A DNA stretch of 13,212 bases. Origin: JBBSJV01 sp038256935. Its GTDB lineage: Bacteria > Patescibacteriota > JACMRA01. The position numbers and the translations under genes were made by a program. Location: assembly GCA_038256935.1 (NCBI GenBank), contig JBBSJV010000035.1:1-13212 (forward strand). Direction: 5' to 3'. Positions 7,877-13,212 of this stretch are shown piece after piece (position 1 is the stretch's first letter; each line of letters begins with the position of its first letter). The notes beneath the pieces are model-generated. The model was not told where the DNA came from and searched no databases. It saw only the letters and a list, made by a program, of their open reading frames with translations.

Positions 7877-9211
7877 GTTTTTCCACCGCAAATGATCCAT
7901 TAGGTTGGTGATGTTTTGGTTGAGCCAGAATAGAGAAGTAACACTTAATACATAAAACAAAATATAAACTGGGTTTCTAGGATCTAGTACGAAAAATAAT
8001 GATAAGATAATAGCAAAAGTCCAAGTGATAAAGGGTGTGATAAATCCTCTTAGGATGCCGTATAACTCTTGATTGTGGTTTTTAAACCAGTTTCTTACTG
8101 GGGATAAAACTCCTTCAAAAATAGGTTGTCTAAATCCTTCCTCGTTATCTAAGTCTAAGTCAGTGTCGTAGAGTTCCCAATCTAATTGCGAGGTGTTAAT
8201 TTGGCTATCTGGAGAAATTTTAGTCTGATTTGTGACCTCTTCATCTTTTGAATCAAAATTGCCTGTAATATTTTCAATTGAAATCGGTGGTAACCCTTGT
8301 TCTTTTCGCAGTGAATTTGTAGCTAGCCAAAATTCTTTATAAAGTTCCTCTTCAGTATCAGTTTCTTCGAGCAAATTTTCAAAGCTTTCAGCGTAAGGGT
8401 AGGTGCTATTGAAACAACCATTTTCGAATAAGTTTTGCCTATCCCATTTTTGCCAGTAAAACTGCAGATAAATAATCAGCCCAGTTTTGATTCCAAGATC
8501 AATAATAAACCACCACAGTGGATAAATAAAATCTGGTTGAGTCCACGGGCCAGTAAATAAACCAAACTGGCGTAGGTAATTTACAAATAGAAGCAGGTAA
8601 TTACTAATATAATTTGTAACAAAGATAAAAGGATTGCTAGCAAGGAGTGTGGTCGAATTTGGCAAGAAAAGCAAGGAGGAAGTTGAGAAGATAAAGGTTG
8701 AAAAACCATTTATCAAAGCTGTAAACCCAATCAATGCTAAAATCGCAACTAAAACAGTTCTTTTGATCTGAGAGTTGTAATAGAGTTTTGTAAAATCGAC
8801 TGGAGTACTGTTGGTAACCTCTTTTACTAAATTTTGTGTAGGTTTAAAATTTTGAACTGTTTCGGGCAGATATAGCTTAGGTTTATGATCAAAATAGATT
8901 TGTGGAGTTTGGTAGTTTTGAGTGGTGTCAAAAAGTCTCTGTTTGTTCAACGGCTGTTTAGAAGGGGCTTGAGGTTTAGATTCAAAATCAGGGATAAACT
9001 GAGGTTTAACAAGTGGCTGTCTTGGAGCCTGGATGCGATTTTGATGGTATTTAGGTAAGGCCATTATACCACTTTTGACTTGTTTTTGCTCATGGATATT
9101 GACTTTGTTTATAGGAAAGTAATTCCTGATTTGATTAGGATTCCTAACAGGGGGAAGTGATGTTTTGGTTGCCACTTGTAACACGTAATAGATATAGCAC
9201 AAATATAGCAT
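7865..9211 (-). CDS. Polytopic membrane protein of unknown function
   Basis: I do not recognise this protein. From the ATG at 9211 it is 448 residues. After a short hydrophobic start comes a Pro/Gln/Asn/Lys-rich, probably disordered region (about 16-140). Three hydrophobic segments follow at about 152-183, 191-215 and 228-253, then an acidic soluble stretch (about 275-370, rich in Asp/Glu) and two more hydrophobic segments at about 391-409 and 414-433. A second ATG at 9064 would give 399 residues. I prefer 9211 because the frame stays open and similar in composition upstream, and TATATT sits six bases before that ATG, the spacing also seen at the divergent peptidase gene. It stops on TGA, which shows that TGA is a stop here. 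It converges on the phosphatase gene and diverges from the peptidase. A membrane role is clear; the job is not. Confidence 0.72.
   Translation of the reverse strand: MLYLCYIYYVLQVATKTSLPPVRNPNQIRNYFPINKVNIHEQKQVKSGIMALPKYHQNRIQAPRQPLVKPQFIPDFESKPQAPSKQPLNKQRLFDTTQNYQTPQIYFDHKPKLYLPETVQNFKPTQNLVKEVTNSTPVDFTKLYYNSQIKRTVLVAILALIGFTALINGFSTFIFSTSSLLFLPNSTTLLASNPFIFVTNYISNYLLLFVNYLRQFGLFTGPWTQPDFIYPLWWFIIDLGIKTGLIIYLQFYWQKWDRQNLFENGCFNSTYPYAESFENLLEETDTEEELYKEFWLATNSLRKEQGLPPISIENITGNFDSKDEEVTNQTKISPDSQINTSQLDWELYDTDLDLDNEEGFRQPIFEGVLSPVRNWFKNHNQELYGILRGFITPFITWTFAIILSLFFVLDPRNPVYILFYVLSVTSLFWLNQNITNLMDHLRWKNLRF
9135..9147. repeat. Perfect short palindrome TTAGGA-T-TCCTAA
   Basis: Two 6-base arms flank a single central base. 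It lies between the divergent membrane-protein and peptidase genes if the minus-strand gene starts at 9064, or inside its 5' coding end if that gene starts at 9211. It could be an operator, but a palindrome this short also arises by chance. Confidence 0.3.
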
Positions 9212-9217
9212 ATTGAC

Positions 9218-9223
9218 AATATA
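9218..9223 (-). promoter_or_regulatory. Possible -10 box for the minus-strand membrane protein
   Basis: Read on the minus strand, TATATT is followed by six bases and then the ATG at 9211, placing transcription start at or next to the start codon. No good -35 is visible at 16-18 bases, so this is tentative. It is part of why 9211 was chosen over 9064 as the start. Confidence 0.35.
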
Positions 9224-9243
9224 AAATATGAACCCCTCCACTC

Positions 9244-9272
9244 TTTTCAAATAAAGAAAGTTGGTGTATACT
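9244..9272 (+). promoter_or_regulatory. Promoter of the C39-like peptidase gene
   Basis: TATACT at 9267-9272 lies six bases before the ATG at 9279, so the transcript should start at the start codon. A poor -35 (TTTTCA at 9244-9249) sits 17 bases upstream. The -10 and its flanks, GTGTATACTTT, are repeated exactly in front of the GGDEF-region gene. Confidence 0.55.
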
Positions 9273-9278
9273 TTGGTT

Positions 9279-10310
9279 ATGAATCCGTTTTTCTTGCCAT
9301 CAAAAAACAAAAACGATTACCCGATCAGACAATATACGGAGTATGAAAAGCTTAATCATCATGATTTTGCAAATAAATACGGTTACTCTCATATTGCTCC
9401 TATATTGCAAGCAAAAAGTGACAAAAAAAACACCTTCACAAAAGCCTTTGACTACACATATCACACACTTGTTTCAGCAGGGTTGCCAGTTGCTGCTATA
9501 CTGTTTATTGCCTTTCTTAGTTTCCAAAATGGACAGTTTGAGTACCAAGCCAAAGTTGCTTCAGCTAAAGTTTACGAGGTCACAGAATCTTTTCAGAGCA
9601 AGCAAGAAGGGCCAAGCTCAGATGTAGAAGGAGTAATAGATCAAAACCAAGAAGATACCGAAGAAAGTGTTGTTATACTAGAAAATGTTGATTTACAAGT
9701 TCCTCTTATCAAACAAATTTATTCATTATCATGTGAGGTGGCTAGCCTTGAAATGGCTCTAAAATATCACGGAGTAGAAACTAATCAAGATCTTTTGATG
9801 GAAGAGTTGGGGATAAGTGCTCCACTTAAAATCCAAAAACAGGGTAGTAAAATAGTCTGGGGTGATCCTGATGAAGGTTTCGTAGGTGATGTTAAGGGTT
9901 GGTTTACAGGAAAAAATGAAGGGGTGGAAAGTCTGGAATTAGCTACAGGTTGGGGAGTTAATAATGGACCAATTGCAAGTATAGCTAAAGAATATCTTCC
10001 AAATTCCTACGAAGTGGATAATGGAAACATTACTGACATCAAAGAAGCCTTATCTGCAGGAAATCCAGTTTTGTGGTGGCATGTACGGCCAGATAGTTTT
10101 GCTGGTAGTATTACAATCTATACTCAATCAGGAGAAGCTAAAGAATTTAGACAAATGCATGTGGGTGTCATAACTGGATACAAGACAGTCAATGGAGTAA
10201 CAAATTACACAATAAACGATCCTTATTTTGAAGAATTAGTTTTAACCGAATCTGAGCTTTTAGATCAATGGCAATTACAAGATTACCAATTGGTAGTAGT
10301 TGGTAAATAG
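9279..10310 (+). CDS. Membrane-anchored C39-like (papain-fold) cysteine peptidase
   Basis: The start is the ATG at 9279; the upstream in-frame TTG at 9261 precedes the -10 box and so would not be transcribed from that promoter. The 343-residue protein has a charged N-terminal segment of about 60 residues, then one hydrophobic helix at about 64-82 (VSAGLPVAAILFIAFLSF), giving a single-pass anchor with the C-terminal part probably outside. After an acidic linker, residues about 138-340 match the peptidase C39-like family (Peptidase_C39_2). Gln146 and Cys152 lie in VPLIKQIYSLSCEVAS, His294 in QMHVGVITGY and Asp314 in NDPY, which together form a complete oxyanion Gln plus Cys-His-Asp triad. Members of this family are typically surface proteins of Gram-positive and related bacteria that cut peptides or cell-wall proteins; no ABC transporter domain is fused, so bacteriocin-leader processing is less likely. 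Tandem TAG-TAA stops end it. Family call firm, substrate unknown. Confidence 0.85.
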   Translation: MNPFFLPSKNKNDYPIRQYTEYEKLNHHDFANKYGYSHIAPILQAKSDKKNTFTKAFDYTYHTLVSAGLPVAAILFIAFLSFQNGQFEYQAKVASAKVYEVTESFQSKQEGPSSDVEGVIDQNQEDTEESVVILENVDLQVPLIKQIYSLSCEVASLEMALKYHGVETNQDLLMEELGISAPLKIQKQGSKIVWGDPDEGFVGDVKGWFTGKNEGVESLELATGWGVNNGPIASIAKEYLPNSYEVDNGNITDIKEALSAGNPVLWWHVRPDSFAGSITIYTQSGEAKEFRQMHVGVITGYKTVNGVTNYTINDPYFEELVLTESELLDQWQLQDYQLVVVGK

Positions 10311-10319
10311 TAATATTAT

Positions 10320-10341
10320 AGGAAATAATTAATAATTACCT
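10320..10341. repeat. Imperfect inverted repeat between peptidase and GGDEF-region genes
   Basis: The 11-base arms AGGAAATAATT and AATAATTACCT match at 9 of 11 positions when folded, ten bases after the peptidase stop codon. It is AT-rich and has no T-tract after it, so it is a weak terminator candidate or an operator at best. Confidence 0.3.
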
Positions 10342-10365
10342 ACTCTACTAGGGTACAGTATTGCA

Positions 10366-10394
10366 TTGCATATTAGTAATATTTTGTGTATACT
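10366..10394 (+). promoter_or_regulatory. Promoter of the GGDEF-region operon
   Basis: TATACT at 10389-10394, preceded by TGTG, lies 17 bases after TTGCAT at 10366-10371 (the -35 has only the TTG conserved). Transcription would start near 10401, leaving a leader of about 25 bases before the ATG at 10426, with no clear Shine-Dalgarno. Confidence 0.55.
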
Positions 10395-10425
10395 TTATTA
10401 ATTTTAGTTTTAGTGATTGATAGTT

Positions 10426-10794
10426 ATGGAAAATGTTAATATAGAGTATACTGAAGAAAAAAGTATGGAAATAATCCATAGTCGTAGAATTATTCAACAG
10501 TATTTGAGATATTCTGGAATCATAGTAGTTGTTGATGAGGGTGTAATCGTAAAGGATGCAGAAAAATTTTTAAACTTGTTTTTAAATAATGGACTCAATC
10601 CAGCTAGAGTGTCAATGCTAAAAAGACTTATTCCAAGTGGGGTTTTATTTAATAATAGTAGTTATGTATTGCTTTTAGAAGAGCTTCTTGTAGCTAACCA
10701 ATCTTTTCTCAAAGATGAAAATGAGCAGTACCTTTTTCAAGTTTTGATGTGGGTTGTTTTAGAAGCCATAAATTTGATTTATATGCTAATATAG
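10426..10794 (+). CDS. Short ORF, probably the N-terminal segment of the GGDEF gene cut off by a frameshift
   Basis: The ATG at 10426 is preferred over a TTG at 10417; three in-frame stops lie just upstream. It encodes 122 residues: a helical region, a short hydrophobic strand (SGIIVVVDEGVIV, about 28-40), and more helices. No family was recognised. Up to about residue 102 (DENEQYL) it reads like normal soluble protein; the last 20 residues are very hydrophobic and then stop at TAG, as often seen when a reading frame is left. The next gene overlaps by 46 bases in the -1 frame and has no Shine-Dalgarno. Adding one T to the run at 10733-10737 joins both into one protein of roughly 855 residues. 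The alternative is a real small protein with a C-terminal membrane helix, translationally coupled to the next gene. Confidence 0.5.
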   Translation: MENVNIEYTEEKSMEIIHSRRIIQQYLRYSGIIVVVDEGVIVKDAEKFLNLFLNNGLNPARVSMLKRLIPSGVLFNNSSYVLLLEELLVANQSFLKDENEQYLFQVLMWVVLEAINLIYMLI

Positions 10795-10810
10795 GAAATG
10801 AACAGTACCT
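10717..10810 (+). repeat. Pair of 17-base direct repeats encoding NEQYL
   Basis: The copies at 10717-10733 and 10794-10810 match at 15 of 17 positions and both encode NEQYL, the first in the short ORF and the second in the GGDEF ORF. The offset is 77 bases, one short of 26 codons, exactly what a single-base deletion between them would produce. Similarity continues for about 16 bases when a one-base gap is allowed. Confidence 0.65.
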
Positions 10811-12989
10811 GGATTTAAGTGTTGATCAAGAAATTACATTAGTAAAAAATAGGTCAACTTTAATTAAAAGATTTCATGAAACATTTGGAGCAGAAAATTA
10901 TAATACTAATGATTTTGCCTTACTTGGTTTTGATATTTGCTATCTCAAGTACATGGACAATGTAAGTAGTGAATATGCGGATAGTTTAATTCAAATAATA
11001 GTCGATGAGGTTCAAGCTATTTTAAATAACCAAAGAGTAAAATCAGTAAAAAAAGGTGAAAATATTCCAGAATTGCAGCTGTATAGAGTAGGGGGAGATG
11101 AGTTTCAAATTTTTATAAAAGGTGGCGACTTGAAAAAAACTAAAACTCTGGCTTTGGAGCTTAACCAGGTGATACAAAATGAGCTTTCAAAAATATTGGT
11201 TTTATTAAGAAGTTATGGACAAAATGATGGCAGTTTTAGAGAATTTTTGGGAATTGAAGAGACTGCATCAGTTGCCAAAACATACCTTTGCACATGTAAA
11301 GTAAAAACTGATTTAATAATAGTCAAAGCTTCGCAAAATGCACTAAGTAATGAAGATATTTTAAAATTTAAAAAAGATTTTAAAGAAAATCAAAACCTGC
11401 AAGAAATAATAAATAAAGTATCTCTTCCGATAGATTTAAAAGCCCAAAACCCATCGCAATACGAAGGATTAGAAAAAGCCAAGGAGGTATCAGGAGAATA
11501 CGCAAGTCTTTGGTTTGAAGAACAACAAAAAGTTTTAAATGTAGATGGTATCAATATTGTTGAAAATATTTCAGATGTAAGTGATCCTAAATACATTAAT
11601 AAACTGAGAAAAACCTATGGATTTTTAGATGATTCCAAAAAAAATGTGATCTTAGAACAAAACAAAGTTTTCAATTCCACGTTAGGTTCGATTGACCCTT
11701 TGCTGTGCCAGAAAACTATTTCCAAAATTACTTTTTTGAAGCAACAAAATGTGGAATGTTTCGCCACTTTTGAAATCAAGCCCAAGCCCTTTAATATTAT
11801 CAATTATAATGACGGAGATAGCCTCATACAATATTTGTGGATTGGAATTTTTGATGGACTAAAAAAATATTTAAACGAAATTGGAGAAGTAGGTTCTTTT
11901 GACTTATTAAAAAACAAATTACAGATAGTCTGCGCAGGCCCAGTTATTACTCTATTTACAACGGATACAGATCCAAAAATTAAGACTCTACTAAAAGGGT
12001 TTACTGATCAACTCAAATCTATATCTGGAGAATTTTCATTTACAGACGGGGTAGAAATTGAGCTACCAGTTGGTGCGAGTTACAAACAAGCTAGGCAAAG
12101 TAAAAAAATAAGTAGTGAGTATTTAACCTGGGCTAATACTATTGAGAATTTTGATTCCACAGACCCTGACCCTATTCTATCAATAGAAAAAGCCTATATA
12201 GAAGCGCTGTACGAGTCTGATATGAACTGGTATGAAAACAACATCACAAGAGTAGTAAAGTTTTTTAAAGAGATTAGTAAATATATCAGTGATGTAGATT
12301 TAAATTCCGCCAAAGAGTTTTTGTTAAATTCATTGATTGCAGATAGCAATTTTGTTTATTTAGAACAATTAGCAGAAAAATATAACCTGAATTCTGATAT
12401 TAGAGTAAAATTGATTAGTTTTGCTTTAGAGTGGAATAAGTTCTATGGTTCAAACAGTTTTGAAAAATATACATTAAATCAGATTAAACAAATAGACGAG
12501 GTATGGAAAAATGATACGGTGACAAATACTTATCAATTCACAAAGCTTATCAAAGAAATCAAAACTAATTTACGATCAAGTGTTACTATTAAACCAGATG
12601 TTGAAGATGAGCAATTGGTTTACGAGTACGCTAAAAATATTTTAGAAGCTGCCTCCGAATCCTTTAAATTAATCAAAAATAGTGAAATAAATCTCAATCA
12701 AGATCAATCTGTAACTTTATTTAAATATTTCAATTTACTAGTCTCATCGATGATGAATGAGTATGTTCCTAGCTGGAATGATGTAGAAAAAATAGAAAAA
12801 AGCACTGTTAAGTTTAAAAGTAATCATGAAAATATGCAATTAAATGAGGGGGAATTTTATATTGATGATCAAGGGTGTTTGATAAGTGGATATGTACTAG
12901 ATGGCAATTTACTGCGTTCTAGAATTTGTACAGGACCTTCTTATAGAGTTCGAATAATTGACCAAGATAGGATTTTACAGGAGGTATAG
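10749..12989 (+). CDS. GGDEF-domain protein (probable diguanylate cyclase) with a second degenerate GGDEF-like domain
   Basis: The GTG at 10749 is the only nearby start in this frame and has no Shine-Dalgarno; the true start is probably the ATG at 10426 through a frameshift. Residues about 26-130 form a GGDEF domain: VKNRSTLIKRF (the usual L-x-N-R-x-x-L/F segment), FDICYLKYMDN with Asp62 (usual FDIDxFKxIND), and RVGGDEFQIFI with the signature at 115-119. This domain makes cyclic di-GMP from two GTP, and an intact signature suggests activity. Residues about 335-445 look like a second GGDEF fold that has lost its active site: FATFEIKPKPFNIINYNDGD, then IVCAGPVITLF (Cys395) where the signature should be, then GVEIELPVGAS. 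The rest (about 470-700) is mainly helical and unrecognised, with a short strand-rich end. No membrane segment is evident. The TAG is followed after one codon by the methyltransferase start, so the two are probably one operon. Confidence 0.75.
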   Translation: MGCFRSHKFDLYANIGNEQYLDLSVDQEITLVKNRSTLIKRFHETFGAENYNTNDFALLGFDICYLKYMDNVSSEYADSLIQIIVDEVQAILNNQRVKSVKKGENIPELQLYRVGGDEFQIFIKGGDLKKTKTLALELNQVIQNELSKILVLLRSYGQNDGSFREFLGIEETASVAKTYLCTCKVKTDLIIVKASQNALSNEDILKFKKDFKENQNLQEIINKVSLPIDLKAQNPSQYEGLEKAKEVSGEYASLWFEEQQKVLNVDGINIVENISDVSDPKYINKLRKTYGFLDDSKKNVILEQNKVFNSTLGSIDPLLCQKTISKITFLKQQNVECFATFEIKPKPFNIINYNDGDSLIQYLWIGIFDGLKKYLNEIGEVGSFDLLKNKLQIVCAGPVITLFTTDTDPKIKTLLKGFTDQLKSISGEFSFTDGVEIELPVGASYKQARQSKKISSEYLTWANTIENFDSTDPDPILSIEKAYIEALYESDMNWYENNITRVVKFFKEISKYISDVDLNSAKEFLLNSLIADSNFVYLEQLAEKYNLNSDIRVKLISFALEWNKFYGSNSFEKYTLNQIKQIDEVWKNDTVTNTYQFTKLIKEIKTNLRSSVTIKPDVEDEQLVYEYAKNILEAASESFKLIKNSEINLNQDQSVTLFKYFNLLVSSMMNEYVPSWNDVEKIEKSTVKFKSNHENMQLNEGEFYIDDQGCLISGYVLDGNLLRSRICTGPSYRVRIIDQDRILQEV
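12979..12984 (+). promoter_or_regulatory. Shine-Dalgarno AGGAGG for the methyltransferase gene
   Basis: AGGAGG lies eight bases before the GTG at 12993, inside the last codons of the GGDEF gene. It is the only strong ribosome site with good spacing in the window and decides the GTG start. Its position implies coupled translation. Confidence 0.85.
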
Positions 12990-12992
12990 ATT

Positions 12993-13212
12993 GTGAATCA
13001 ATCAACTGTTATTAAGCTAAATAATCTTACTCAAGATTTTTATACCAGAGTTGCTCCATATTGGAATGATAATCCAGAGTACTTTTGGAGTGGATGGGAG
13101 GATATGGTCGAGTTTCTCCCATCTTTTAAAGATTTAAACATATTAGATTTAGGCTGTGGTAATGGAAGATTTGCAAATTTTGTAGGTACCAAAATAGATT
13201 TTGAAAAAGCAA
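12993..13212 (+). CDS. Class I SAM-dependent methyltransferase, 3' partial
   Basis: GTG start with strong Shine-Dalgarno, in the same frame as the preceding gene and one codon after its TAG. Only the first 73 codons are in the window. Motif I of Rossmann-fold methyltransferases is clear at residues 50-60 (ILDLGCGNGRF), which binds S-adenosylmethionine. The preceding segment, with a WSGWEDMVEFL helix after FYTRVAPYW, recalls the start of Trm9/ALKBH8-like tRNA wobble-uridine methyltransferases and their many bacterial relatives. With only the N-terminus visible, the substrate cannot be named. It appears to be co-transcribed with the GGDEF gene. Confidence 0.8.
   Translation, partial: MNQSTVIKLNNLTQDFYTRVAPYWNDNPEYFWSGWEDMVEFLPSFKDLNILDLGCGNGRFANFVGTKIDFEKA

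Noticed and set aside
9062..9070. Extended -10 (TGGTATAAT, minus strand) as promoter of the membrane-protein gene
   Set aside because: It overlaps the ATG at 9064, so transcription would start inside the coding region with no later in-frame ATG until near the end.
9261..9263. TTG as start of the C39-like peptidase
   Set aside because: It lies upstream of the -10 box TATACT, so it would not be in the transcript; the ATG at 9279 fits a leaderless start.
10308..10383. Direct repeat TAGTAATATT (10308-10317 and 10374-10383) as an attachment site
   Set aside because: Ten bases, AT-rich, only 66 bases apart and with no integrase or mobile gene nearby.
1..13212. Alternative genetic code with TGA read as Gly or Trp, as in some CPR lineages
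   Set aside because: No gene in the window has an in-frame TGA, and the minus-strand gene ends on TGA where going on would run antisense through the phosphatase gene.

Overview
The window is AT-rich, tightly packed bacterial DNA. Codon use is ordinary: TAA, TAG and TGA all behave as stops, and one gene ends cleanly on TGA. Intergenic gaps are short, starts are ATG, GTG or TTG, and several -10 boxes sit directly before start codons, suggesting leaderless mRNAs. With mostly unrecognisable proteins, a membrane-anchored C39-like peptidase and a Trm9-like methyltransferase start, this fits the Candidate Phyla Radiation (Patescibacteria). That placement is inference; there is no rRNA or marker gene to test it.

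Region 1 (1-6258, plus strand) is the strangest part. One reading frame runs from the left edge to 6258, interrupted only by five TAA codons (3139, 4945, 5923, 6046, 6256), with no TAG, no TGA and no frameshift. The first piece is a large membrane-associated protein ending in a PP2C (PPM) phosphatase domain. The second is a pentapeptide-repeat-like protein. The third is an unrecognised 282-residue-or-longer protein. The fourth is a short in-frame remnant that resembles the end of the third. The sequence after each TAA stays open and protein-like in the same frame, and the pieces share domains. This is either one giant gene broken by nonsense mutations, a set of cistrons without normal start codons, or a readthrough polyprotein.

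Region 2 (6398-7876) is a second PP2C phosphatase with all metal-binding aspartates. It has a near-consensus promoter whose -35 box was available to be mistaken for a TTG start. It probably starts translation at the first base of its mRNA. Its N-terminal region may be a distant version of the domain in region 1, so the two phosphatases probably act in one signalling module. No kinase partner lies inside the window.

Region 3 (7865-10310) holds a minus-strand polytopic membrane protein overlapping the phosphatase gene tail to tail by 12 bases. Divergent from it is a membrane-anchored papain-like C39 peptidase.

Region 4 (10366-13212) starts with a promoter that shares an 11-base -10 segment with the peptidase gene. 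It drives a GGDEF-domain gene that looks split by a single-base frameshift in a T run, followed after one codon by a methyltransferase start with a strong Shine-Dalgarno. The GGDEF protein also carries a second, degenerate GGDEF-like domain. No tRNA, rRNA, CRISPR array or insertion sequence was seen.
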